NCBI RefSeq assembly: GCF_001297705.1
Contig: NZ_LIRF01000008.1
Coordinates: forward strand, 930,001-994,000
Reading direction: 5' to 3'
Length of the DNA stretch: 64,000 nucleotides
Source of the DNA: Chryseobacterium sp. ERMR1:04
GTDB taxonomy: Bacteria > Bacteroidota > Bacteroidia > Flavobacteriales > Weeksellaceae
Position 1 is the first letter of the stretch. Each line of letters starts with the position of its first letter. Shown piece after piece: positions 42,979 through 50,650 of this stretch. A model generated the notes under the pieces. That model ran no database searches and was not told the DNA's origin. It saw only the letters and a list, made by a program, of their open reading frames with translations. The translations under genes and the position numbers were made by a program.

Positions 42979-44222
42979 TGAGTAGTTCTTTAAAAAAATT
43001 CTACATTATTGCGTGGGCATTTGGGTTGATCTTTTATTTTTTAGATTATGTGATCAGGTCTGCCCCCGCGGTGATGATTCCTCAATTGGTTAATAATTTT
43101 AACACCACCGAACTGAAGCTGATCAGTATGGTAGGAACCTATTATTACACCTATTCAACCTGTAGTTTAATTGCCGGAATTGCTTTAGATAAATTCGGTG
43201 GCAAAAAATCTCTTTTCGTTGGAACTTTGATCTTAGGATTGGGGTGTTTATTATTTTTAATTTCTAGCCAGGTCGCCGGAATTTCCGGAAGATTATTACA
43301 GGGCGCAGGTTGTGCTTTTGCTTTTCCTGGCTGTGTTTATTTGGCGAGTAAAGGTTTCTCTTCAAAATCTTTGGCAACAGCCATTGGTTTCACACAATGT
43401 ATAGGAATGTTGGGTGGAACGGCAGGACAGTTTGTGGTAGGACCTTGGGTAGAAAAAGGAGTCAATATTGATACCTTCTGGCTATGGTCAGGAATTACAA
43501 CAATTGTTACGGCTTTCGGTTTATTCTTTGTTATTCCTAATGAAAATAAATCTCAAGATTCTGAAAAAGCTAAAACGCAACATATTGGATATTTAGAACC
43601 CTATAAAATTGTTTTTAAAAACCCTCAGTCTTGGCTTTGTGGGATTATTTCGGGGTTATTATTTGCTCCAACAACGATATTTGCCATGACTTGGGCGGTT
43701 GCTTTTTTTCAGAAAGACAAGCAGTTTGTTTTTCATGAAGCAGCCATTACAAGTGCCATGGTTGCCTTTGGGTGGGTTTTTGGATGTCCGCTTTTAGGTT
43801 TTATAACCGATAAAATAGGAAGAAGAAAGCCTGTTTTGGTAGGTGGAGCTGTAATTATGATCGCAAGTTTATTACAGTTGATTTACTTACCGGAGTTATA
43901 CCCTGCAAAAATAAGCATGTTTATTCTTGGGCTAGGTTCCGGAGCAGCGATGATTCCGTACTCCATTATTAAAGAAGCAAACCCAGATTATGTAAAAGGA
44001 AGTTCTACAGGAGCTATTAATTTTATAACATTTGGGGTTACCACTTTATTGAGCCCTATTTTCAGCAGATGGTTCGGGAAAAGTTTAGATATTTCGGCTG
44101 GAGATCTGCATTTTCAAGAGTCTATCTTATTTTGGATTGTGGGCATTGTTTTAGCCATTTTGGTTTCATTAATGCTGAAAGAAACAGGAAGCAAAGCTCA
44201 GAATCAGCCAATCACTTCATAG
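42975..44222 (+). CDS. MFS transporter
   Basis: A 415-residue protein with twelve membrane spans and the loop 'GIALDKFGGKKSLFVG' (motif A GxLaDrxGrkk-like) and 'FITDKIGRRKPVLVGGAV' in the second half. It belongs to the anion/sugar-acid-like part of the superfamily. The start overlaps the last four bases of the PoxB-like gene, so the two are translationally coupled; carboxylate uptake (pyruvate or a relative) is a reasonable but unproven guess. Confidence 0.85.
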   Translation: MMSSSLKKFYIIAWAFGLIFYFLDYVIRSAPAVMIPQLVNNFNTTELKLISMVGTYYYTYSTCSLIAGIALDKFGGKKSLFVGTLILGLGCLLFLISSQVAGISGRLLQGAGCAFAFPGCVYLASKGFSSKSLATAIGFTQCIGMLGGTAGQFVVGPWVEKGVNIDTFWLWSGITTIVTAFGLFFVIPNENKSQDSEKAKTQHIGYLEPYKIVFKNPQSWLCGIISGLLFAPTTIFAMTWAVAFFQKDKQFVFHEAAITSAMVAFGWVFGCPLLGFITDKIGRRKPVLVGGAVIMIASLLQLIYLPELYPAKISMFILGLGSGAAMIPYSIIKEANPDYVKGSSTGAINFITFGVTTLLSPIFSRWFGKSLDISAGDLHFQESILFWIVGIVLAILVSLMLKETGSKAQNQPITS

Positions 44223-44256
44223 TTTTTACATTAAAATTTAATTAAATATTTTAATC

Positions 44257-44288
44257 AGGCTTTACACTTTTGTGTGAAGCTTTTTTTT
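44257..44288 (+). terminator. terminator of the PoxB-like/MFS operon
   Basis: AGGCTTTACAC, loop TTTT, GTGTGAAGCTT, then an eight-T run (two wobble pairs). Confidence 0.75.
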
Positions 44289-44319
44289 GATGTAATTTTG
44301 CTCTAATAAAAATATATTC

Positions 44320-44805
44320 ATGAAAACTTTAGCATTATTCATCGGGCTTTTTGTTGCAAATTTTGCTTTTGCACAACAAGATGTTGAAGAGAGAGACAAT
44401 ACATTTACTCCAGAAGCAAGCAACAATATTCTGAAAATAGATATCAAAGAACCTTTATTACAAATTGCTGCAAAAAACTGTAATGATTTTAAAGCTGCAG
44501 CCTTTGAAGGAGGTGTTTTAGTATATAAGGAGATATTGAGAAAATATATGTTTGATTATCTTAATTCTGATTTTTATGTATTAAATGGTGATTTTAATTT
44601 TATATTAACGATCGATCAGACAGGAAAAGTGACTAAAATTGAAGGATCTCCGAAAGTAGCCAACAGCCAGGTTTTTTTTGATGATATGAAGTATGTAGTA
44701 AGAAGAATTAAACAAAACTGGATTCCGGCATCTTGTAACGGACAGCCGATCACTTCACAGGTTAAAATAAAAATGAATCTATCATCTATTTCAACAGATA
44801 TGTAA
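44320..44805 (+). CDS. secreted TonB-C-like protein A
   Basis: A 161-residue exported protein (signal peptide ends NFAFAQQ). The C-terminal third, 'VVRRIKQNWIPASCNGQPIT', has the Trp-x-Pro-Ala-x-x-x-Gly-x-Pro pattern of the TonB C-terminal domain, preceded by 'FNFILTIDQTGKVTKIEG' as in TonB_C. But no proline-rich linker is present, and the hydrophobic start is cleavable rather than an anchor. The stop overlaps the ATG of the next gene by one base. It is therefore probably not an energy transducer; the role is unknown. Confidence 0.7.
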   Translation: MKTLALFIGLFVANFAFAQQDVEERDNTFTPEASNNILKIDIKEPLLQIAAKNCNDFKAAAFEGGVLVYKEILRKYMFDYLNSDFYVLNGDFNFILTIDQTGKVTKIEGSPKVANSQVFFDDMKYVVRRIKQNWIPASCNGQPITSQVKIKMNLSSISTDM

Positions 44806-45185
44806 TGAAAAAATATATTGTAATTTTATTCTTCTTTCTTTTCAGCAGTCATGCTTTTTCTCAAGATACAAAAGCTGAATTTCCGGGAGGCGATGAGGCG
44901 TTCAAAACAGAATTTATGAATATGGTTCATGCCTATGTAGACGTTGCGTTGTATGCGATTCAGGGGGATGTAACTTTTATCTTTAATATTGACGAAAAAG
45001 GCAAAACCAACAATCTGGATGTACTTCCAAAGTTTAAAAACAATGAGATGTTCATTGATGATATGAAGTATGCCATGAAAAAAGTAAAAAAGAAATGGAC
45101 GCCTGCCACAAAAGATGGAGTTCCCGTTAATTCAAAATATATTTTGAAGGTTAAGTTTAGTTCAAATGTTTATGATCATGATTAG
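44805..45185 (+). CDS. secreted TonB-C-like protein B
   Basis: A 126-residue exported protein (signal ends SHAFSQD). The remaining about 100 residues are essentially one TonB-C-like domain: 'AEFPGGDEAFKTEF' at the start, the 'VTFIFNIDEKGKTNNLDV' strand pair and 'KKVKKKWTPATKDGVPVNSK' near the end. It overlaps both neighbours, so all three genes are one operon. Nothing suggests a transmembrane anchor or partner-binding Pro-rich region. Confidence 0.72.
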   Translation: MKKYIVILFFFLFSSHAFSQDTKAEFPGGDEAFKTEFMNMVHAYVDVALYAIQGDVTFIFNIDEKGKTNNLDVLPKFKNNEMFIDDMKYAMKKVKKKWTPATKDGVPVNSKYILKVKFSSNVYDHD

Positions 45186-45948
45186 GAAAGTATTTATTCT
45201 AATTTTTATTATTTCAACGGTTTTAATATCTGCTCAAAGAGAGGTTCTAGATCAATACCCTCATGGACAATATTTTTATGCTGGTGGAATAAATGAATTT
45301 AATAAGGAGGTTGTCAAAGTAGTGAAGCAACAGAAACTACTACCTTGTGAAAATGTTGGAGAGAAATATACTATTCCAATTATTGTAAATGAAAATTCTA
45401 CGATTAATTATATTAAAGATTTTGATACGATAACAATTCAGAAAAATAAATGTGCATTTGATTTCGCACGTAAAATTATGCCTCATTTAAAAAGATGGAT
45501 TCCTGCAAAGGAAAATGATAAATATATTGCATCAATTACAAAAATTGAAATTAAACCTTTTTATTTGTACTACTCGAAAGATGATCCAAGAAGTAATGAA
45601 ATGAAAAATCCGGTATATGAGAAAGGAATGAAAAGTTTTGCAAGTGAAATAATATTTATATTCAATAAAAAAGTTAAGAAAAATGAGGATAAATATGCTA
45701 GCTTGACATTTGTTGTAAACGAAAAAGGAGAAATGGAAGGGTTTGAAATTGAAGGTAATTATACTGAAAATGAAAAAAAAGATATTGTTGATGAACTTTC
45801 TCGAATAAAAGGAAAATGGAAGCCCGCTTCATTTAATGGTATTCCCCTTAAATTTAAACTAAGGCAACCATTGCGTCAAAACTTTGATGTTCAAATAGAA
45901 AATGAGGAAAATATGAAATCTATGAATCAAATGATGTATAATAGATAA
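45178..45948 (+). CDS. secreted TonB-C-like protein C with two repeats
   Basis: A 256-residue exported protein when started at the ATG at 45178. In-frame ATGs at 45166 and 45172 exist, but the shortest gives the normal signal peptide (ends LISAQ). It seems to hold two copies of the fold, ending 'PHLKRWIPAKENDKYIASIT' and 'RIKGKWKPASFNGIPLKFKL'. It overlaps gene B by eight bases. Function unknown; the trio looks like a family that grew by duplication. Confidence 0.7.
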   Translation: MIRKVFILIFIISTVLISAQREVLDQYPHGQYFYAGGINEFNKEVVKVVKQQKLLPCENVGEKYTIPIIVNENSTINYIKDFDTITIQKNKCAFDFARKIMPHLKRWIPAKENDKYIASITKIEIKPFYLYYSKDDPRSNEMKNPVYEKGMKSFASEIIFIFNKKVKKNEDKYASLTFVVNEKGEMEGFEIEGNYTENEKKDIVDELSRIKGKWKPASFNGIPLKFKLRQPLRQNFDVQIENEENMKSMNQMMYNR

Positions 45949-45982
45949 TGATATCATCCTGCCATTATGGCACAATATTTTG

Positions 45983-45990
45983 TATCTTTG
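45983..45990 (+). promoter_or_regulatory. -7 box of the miaB gene
   Basis: TATCTTTG fits TAnnTTTG. A TGGCAC word (45968-45973) just upstream resembles half of a sigma-54 site, but the second half is one base out of register. Confidence 0.5.
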
Positions 45991-46052
45991 CAAACTAAAC
46001 TATTTTTAGCATTGATATAAAACCCAATTTCTAAAATTTAATTTCTACAAAA

Positions 46053-47501
46053 GTGCAGGAAAAATATATAGACGAGACCAAGCAGGGAGAAGCTTTTGCT
46101 ATTACTGAAAGAGATGGGAATTCTAAAAAATTATTTTTAGAGAGCTATGGTTGTCAGATGAATTTCTCTGATTCTGAAATCGTTGCCTCTATTCTTAATG
46201 ATCAGGGTTATAATACAACTCTTAAAGTAGAAGAAGCAGATCTTATCCTTTTAAATACATGCTCTATTCGTGAGAAAGCAGAGCAAACAGTGAGAATGCG
46301 TCTTGCTCAGTTCAAAAAACTGAAAAAAGAAAAACCAAACATGACGGTTGGTGTTTTGGGCTGCATGGCGGAGAGATTAAAAACCAAATTTTTAGAAGAA
46401 GAGCAGTTGGTTGACCTTGTGGTTGGCCCTGATGCTTACAGAGATTTACCTAATCTTTTAAAAGAAACAGAAGATGGTAGAGATGCTATTAATGTGATTC
46501 TTTCAAAAGAAGAAACCTATGCAGATATCAATCCTGTTCGTTTAGGTGGAAATGGAGTAACAGCTTTCGTTACCATTACCAGAGGTTGTGATAACATGTG
46601 TACATTCTGTGTGGTTCCATTTACGAGAGGTAGAGAAAGAAGTCGTGATCCACACTCAATTCTTGAGGAATGCAAAGGCCTTTGGGATAACGGATATAAA
46701 GAAATTACATTGTTGGGGCAAAACGTAGACTCTTACCTTTGGTACGGAGGCGGGCCTAAAAAAGATTTTGCCAAAGCATCTGAAATGCAGAAAGCTACGG
46801 CCGTTGATTTTGCACATTTGCTTGATCTTGTGGCTAAAGCGGTTCCAGATATGAGAATCAGATTCTCAACGTCTAATCCTCAGGATATGAATTTGGAGGT
46901 GTTTAGAATTATGGCAAAACACGAGAACGTCTGTAATTATGTTCACCTTCCTGTTCAGAGTGGAAGCAACAGAATGCTGGAAGCGATGAACAGACAGCAC
47001 ACTCGTGAAGAATATTTAGAATTAATTAATAAAGCGAAAGAAATTGTTCCTGATATTTCTTTTTCTCAAGATATGATTATTGGTTTCTGCGATGAAACGG
47101 AAGAAGATCACCAAGATACTTTAAGCTTAATGAGAGAAGTAGAATATGACTACGGTTATATGTTCTCTTATTCGGAAAGACCGGGAACTCCTGCTCACAA
47201 GAAGATGGAAGATAATGTTCCTGCTGAGGTTAAACAAAGACGTTTGGCTGAAGTTATTGATTTGCAGAGAGAATTATCCAGACAAAGAATGGAAGGATAT
47301 GTTGGACGTATTCACCGTATTTTGATCGAAGGTGTTTCCAGAAAAAACCAAAAACAGTGGAAAGGAAGAAACTCTCAAAATGCCGTTTGCGTATTTGATA
47401 TGCTGGAAGGGCAAAAATTGGGTGACATTGTGGATGTTTTCGTTTACGATAATACACAGGGCACGCTTTTAGGGAGAAAAGTAGAACATACGCTGAACTA
47501 A
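46053..47501 (+). CDS. miaB: tRNA-2-methylthio-N6-dimethylallyladenosine synthase MiaB
   Basis: A 482-residue two-cluster radical SAM enzyme that adds methylthio at C2 of i6A37 in tRNA. The N-terminal methylthiotransferase domain has the first Cys of 'ESYGCQMNFSDSE', 'LLNTCSIREKAEQ' and 'VLGCMAERL'. The radical SAM motif is CDNMCTFC; a TRAM domain ends the protein ('GYVGRIHRILIEGVSRKN'). Translation starts at a GTG. Downstream lie the sigma-54 regulator and lptE, a conserved Bacteroidetes order. MiaE, at 21982, would act on its product. Confidence 0.96.
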   Translation: MQEKYIDETKQGEAFAITERDGNSKKLFLESYGCQMNFSDSEIVASILNDQGYNTTLKVEEADLILLNTCSIREKAEQTVRMRLAQFKKLKKEKPNMTVGVLGCMAERLKTKFLEEEQLVDLVVGPDAYRDLPNLLKETEDGRDAINVILSKEETYADINPVRLGGNGVTAFVTITRGCDNMCTFCVVPFTRGRERSRDPHSILEECKGLWDNGYKEITLLGQNVDSYLWYGGGPKKDFAKASEMQKATAVDFAHLLDLVAKAVPDMRIRFSTSNPQDMNLEVFRIMAKHENVCNYVHLPVQSGSNRMLEAMNRQHTREEYLELINKAKEIVPDISFSQDMIIGFCDETEEDHQDTLSLMREVEYDYGYMFSYSERPGTPAHKKMEDNVPAEVKQRRLAEVIDLQRELSRQRMEGYVGRIHRILIEGVSRKNQKQWKGRNSQNAVCVFDMLEGQKLGDIVDVFVYDNTQGTLLGRKVEHTLN

Positions 47502-47563
47502 TTTGTTCTCCAAAGAGACCCATATATATTCAAGAATAAATAATTATCAATAATAAACAGACA

Positions 47564-47998
47564 ATGGAAAAATTTCAAAAATATTGCCTTAGTGTTTTAT
47601 TGGTAATCATTTGCAATAATATTTCGGCGCATGTTCATAACGGGACCATCGAAAGTGATGACTGCAAAAGACTGCGAGAAGTTTACAGCAAGTTTTTAGG
47701 AACTCAGGATTATGACCAAGTCTTTGAGTTTTTAGCTAAGAAAAAAACAAGCGAATATTGCACGTTAAATCAGAAACAAAAAGTATTTGATGCTATTGGA
47801 GAAACCATTGTTCCCAATCATCATCATAATTTTTATAATGATTATCTTGGATTAAATTATTCTCAGAGGAATAAGCACAATAAAAATTTAGAAAATTTTG
47901 AACGACAAAATAAAGAATACAATTTTGTCGAAAACATATATTTTACAAGTAAAGTTTCGAAAGTCAGAAACAAAGATTATTTAGATTTAATAAGTTAG
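47564..47998 (+). CDS. uncharacterised secreted protein
   Basis: A 144-residue protein with an N-terminal hydrophobic stretch ('YCLSVLLVIICNNISAHVHN') that looks like a signal peptide. The rest is charged and rich in Asn, Lys and Tyr, with two Cys in 'DDCKRLRE' and 'SEYCTLNQKQ'. No family is recognised. It sits between miaB and the sigma-54 regulator and breaks the usual order of that cluster, so it may be a lineage-specific insertion. Confidence 0.55.
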   Translation: MEKFQKYCLSVLLVIICNNISAHVHNGTIESDDCKRLREVYSKFLGTQDYDQVFEFLAKKKTSEYCTLNQKQKVFDAIGETIVPNHHHNFYNDYLGLNYSQRNKHNKNLENFERQNKEYNFVENIYFTSKVSKVRNKDYLDLIS

Positions 47999-48124
47999 AA
48001 TTAATAATTGTGATGAAAATAAGCTTTAAAAGCTTACAACATCGTTTTAGAAAATCAACAAGCCTTACAGAGCATACATTGAGTGTTTGTAGGCTAAATT
48101 AAATCAATAATCAAAAATTTACTT

Positions 48125-49420
48125 ATGAGTAACGACTTACAAAATATAAAAAACCGCTTCGGAATTATCGGAAATTTTCCGGCTTTAAACCGTGCCTTAG
48201 AAAAATCTATTCAGGTGGCACCCACAGATATCTCTGTGTTGGTGATCGGTGAAAGTGGGGTAGGGAAAGAATTTATCCCTAAAATTATTCATTCAGAATC
48301 TAAAAGAAAACATCAGCCTTATATTGTTGTCAACTGTGGAGCGATTCCTGAGGGAACAATCGATTCCGAATTATTTGGACACGAAAAAGGAGCCTTCACC
48401 GGAGCTACCGCTACCAGAAAAGGATATTTTGAAGTGGCAGATGGTGGAACAATTTTCTTAGATGAGGTAGGTGAACTTCCTTTACAGACGCAGGTTCGTC
48501 TTCTAAGAGTGTTGGAAAGCGGTGAATTTATGAAGGTGGGTTCTTCACAGGTTCAAAAAACCAATGTGAGAATTGTTGCGGCTACCAACGTGAATATGAT
48601 GAAGGCAATTCATGACGGAAGATTCCGTGAAGATTTATTTTACCGTTTGAATACCGTGCAAATAGATATGCCGCCTTTGAGAGAAAGAAAAGGTGATATT
48701 CATTTGTTATTCAGAAAGTTTGCAATAGATTTTGCTGAAAAATACAGAATGCCGGAATTGGAATTAGAGCCAAGCGCTGTGCATTATGTTGAAAATTATT
48801 CTTTTCCCGGAAATGTTCGTCAGCTAAGAAACCTCGTTGAGCAAATGACGGTAGTAGAGCGTGAAAGAACGATAACGGTAGAAAAATTATCAGAATATAT
48901 TCCAATGGAAACGCATTTACCTATGGTGGTAAATACGCCTAATAATCAAAAACAGAATGATTTTGGGAGCGAAAGAGAAATAATGTACAAGATTCTCTTT
49001 GATATGCGTAATGATATAAATGATTTAAAATCCTTAACTTCGGAACTGATAAAGAACAGAGGAACGGCAGATTTGAGCAATCAAGAGAAAAATCTGATCA
49101 GCAGGATTTATACTCCTGAAACGCAGCAGGCGGTACCAGCTAATTCTTTATTGTATTTTGAAAATAATAATAATGGCCCAGCTGTTCAGACGCCAACAAT
49201 CATATCAAATTCAGATAATGAGGATAGCTATGAAGACTTTGAAGATATTGAAATTGAGGAAAATAAACCTGAATCTTTATCTCTTCAAAACAATGAAAAA
49301 GATTTGATTATCAAAGCGTTAGAAAAGCATAAAGGACGTAGGAATAAAGCGGCCGATGAGTTGGGAATTTCACAAAGAACTTTATACAGGAAAATAAAAC
49401 AATATAACCTAGAAGACTAA
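48125..49420 (+). CDS. sigma-54-dependent Fis family regulator without receiver domain
   Basis: A 431-residue enhancer-binding protein. The AAA+ domain starts near the N-terminus: Walker A GESGVGKE (42-49), the sigma-54-contacting GAFTGA (89-94) and Walker B 'GGTIFLDEVGELPLQ'. A poorly conserved acidic linker (about 275-385) follows, then a Fis-type helix-turn-helix at the end ('KGRRNKAADELGISQRTLYR'). No receiver or sensor domain precedes it, so its activation is unknown. The gene for a membrane protein and lptE follow. Confidence 0.93.
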   Translation: MSNDLQNIKNRFGIIGNFPALNRALEKSIQVAPTDISVLVIGESGVGKEFIPKIIHSESKRKHQPYIVVNCGAIPEGTIDSELFGHEKGAFTGATATRKGYFEVADGGTIFLDEVGELPLQTQVRLLRVLESGEFMKVGSSQVQKTNVRIVAATNVNMMKAIHDGRFREDLFYRLNTVQIDMPPLRERKGDIHLLFRKFAIDFAEKYRMPELELEPSAVHYVENYSFPGNVRQLRNLVEQMTVVERERTITVEKLSEYIPMETHLPMVVNTPNNQKQNDFGSEREIMYKILFDMRNDINDLKSLTSELIKNRGTADLSNQEKNLISRIYTPETQQAVPANSLLYFENNNNGPAVQTPTIISNSDNEDSYEDFEDIEIEENKPESLSLQNNEKDLIIKALEKHKGRRNKAADELGISQRTLYRKIKQYNLED

Positions 49421-49426
49421 CGAACC

Positions 49427-50125
49427 ATGAATTTTGACTTAATTACTAAAGGAGGATACAATTTTAACATCGGAAAATATATTTCTGACGGATTTGAACT
49501 TTTCAAAAAAGATATTGGCGGATTTATAGTAGCAACTATTCTCGTAGTTATCATGAGTATTATCCCGTTTTGCGGATTATTGGCATTGGGTAATTTTTAT
49601 AAAATTTGTAGAAAAGTAGATCAGGGGCAGAAAGTTCAGGCTGGTGATATTTTTGACTTTACAGATTTTTGGGTGTATTTCAAATTTATGCTGCTTATTT
49701 TCGTAGCAATTGTTATATTAATGATTCCTATCCAAATTTCTTTAGTTCCTATGATATTCGCAGCTCAATATGGAGATGGAGCAGGTGATTTAGGATCAGC
49801 TTTATTTGCAGGAGGAATGGGGATCTGGATGATTCTGTTTATGTTGCTAATATTTGCGTTTGCTATTTCTTTTTACTTTGTACAGCCTATTATTTCATTA
49901 TACAGAGTACAAAGTGTAAGACAGGCTTATTCGCTTTCTTGGAAAATAGCTAAGAAAAACTTTTGGATGATTTTGATCTTCAGCCTTGTTGTAGGAGTCA
50001 TTTCAGAAGTAGGAATTATCGCTTGTGGAATAGGAATATTGTTTACTGCGCCAATAGGAATTTGTATTAAATATGCTAGTTTTAAAGATGTTTTAGAAAC
50101 ACAAAATCAAAAGCAGGGTTTATGA
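49427..50125 (+). CDS. multi-pass membrane protein of the sigma-54/lptE operon
   Basis: A 232-residue protein with about four or five spans ('FIVATILVVIMSIIPFCGLLAL', then 'FMLLIFVAIVILMIPI' and 'MILIFSLVVGVISEVGIIA'). The block 'KVQAGDIFDFTDFWVYFKFM' resembles 'LFAGYNGLNFFKYIG' of the genes at 9064 and 9856, so these belong to one loose family. It starts six bases after the regulator gene and overlaps lptE by four bases. Function unknown. Confidence 0.72.
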   Translation: MNFDLITKGGYNFNIGKYISDGFELFKKDIGGFIVATILVVIMSIIPFCGLLALGNFYKICRKVDQGQKVQAGDIFDFTDFWVYFKFMLLIFVAIVILMIPIQISLVPMIFAAQYGDGAGDLGSALFAGGMGIWMILFMLLIFAFAISFYFVQPIISLYRVQSVRQAYSLSWKIAKKNFWMILIFSLVVGVISEVGIIACGIGILFTAPIGICIKYASFKDVLETQNQKQGL

Positions 50126-50649
50126 TAAGTAAAATGAAAATTATATTTGGATTTGTAATTCTTTCATTGTTTCAGCAATGTTATTCTTTTACAGGTTCAT
50201 CTTTAACAGACGAAAAGACGGTACAGATCAATGAATTTCCGAATAATGCTGCATTGGTGAATCCTACATTGGCACAGCAATTTTCAACAGATATTCAAAA
50301 CAGATTTTTACAGAGAACGACGTTAAAGGGAACCAAAGAAAATCCGGATATTTTGATCGAAGGAGAGATTACAGACTATTCTATAACGCCTACCACGATT
50401 GGTTCTAATACAACACAGAATCAAGCTACAGGAGGTATTGTTCAGGACTCTCAAAATAAATTAACAATTACGGTGAAAGTGCATTATGAAAATAAAGTGC
50501 ATCCAGATTCCAGTTTCGACAGAACCTATTCTGATGAAGCGGTTTTCAACAGTAATTTATCACAGTCACAAATAGAAACTTCACAGGTGAAGATTGCAAC
50601 AGATAGAATCATTAACAAGATATTTAACGATATTGTAGCGAATTGGTAA
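50122..50649 (+). CDS. lptE: LptE-like LPS assembly lipoprotein
   Basis: A 175-residue outer-membrane lipoprotein (lipobox FQQC, Cys20) with 'YSFTGSSLTDEKTVQINEF' directly after the Cys and the alpha/beta layout of the LptE family of Bacteroidetes. It would plug the LptD barrel and help to insert lipopolysaccharide in the outer leaflet. It overlaps the previous gene by four bases and lies one base before the TPR gene, all in the order miaB, sigma-54 regulator, lptE, TPR protein. Confidence 0.82.
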   Translation: MISKMKIIFGFVILSLFQQCYSFTGSSLTDEKTVQINEFPNNAALVNPTLAQQFSTDIQNRFLQRTTLKGTKENPDILIEGEITDYSITPTTIGSNTTQNQATGGIVQDSQNKLTITVKVHYENKVHPDSSFDRTYSDEAVFNSNLSQSQIETSQVKIATDRIINKIFNDIVANW

Positions 50650-50650
50650 A

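Noticed and set aside
45968..45984. Sigma-54 promoter before miaB (TGGCAC...TTTTG)
   Set aside because: The second element is one base out of register for the GG-N10-GC spacing, and a normal TATCTTTG box is present nearby.
48013..48102. 29-residue ORF before the sigma-54 regulator
   Set aside because: No promoter, no family and unremarkable composition; it spans a hairpin region and is probably chance.
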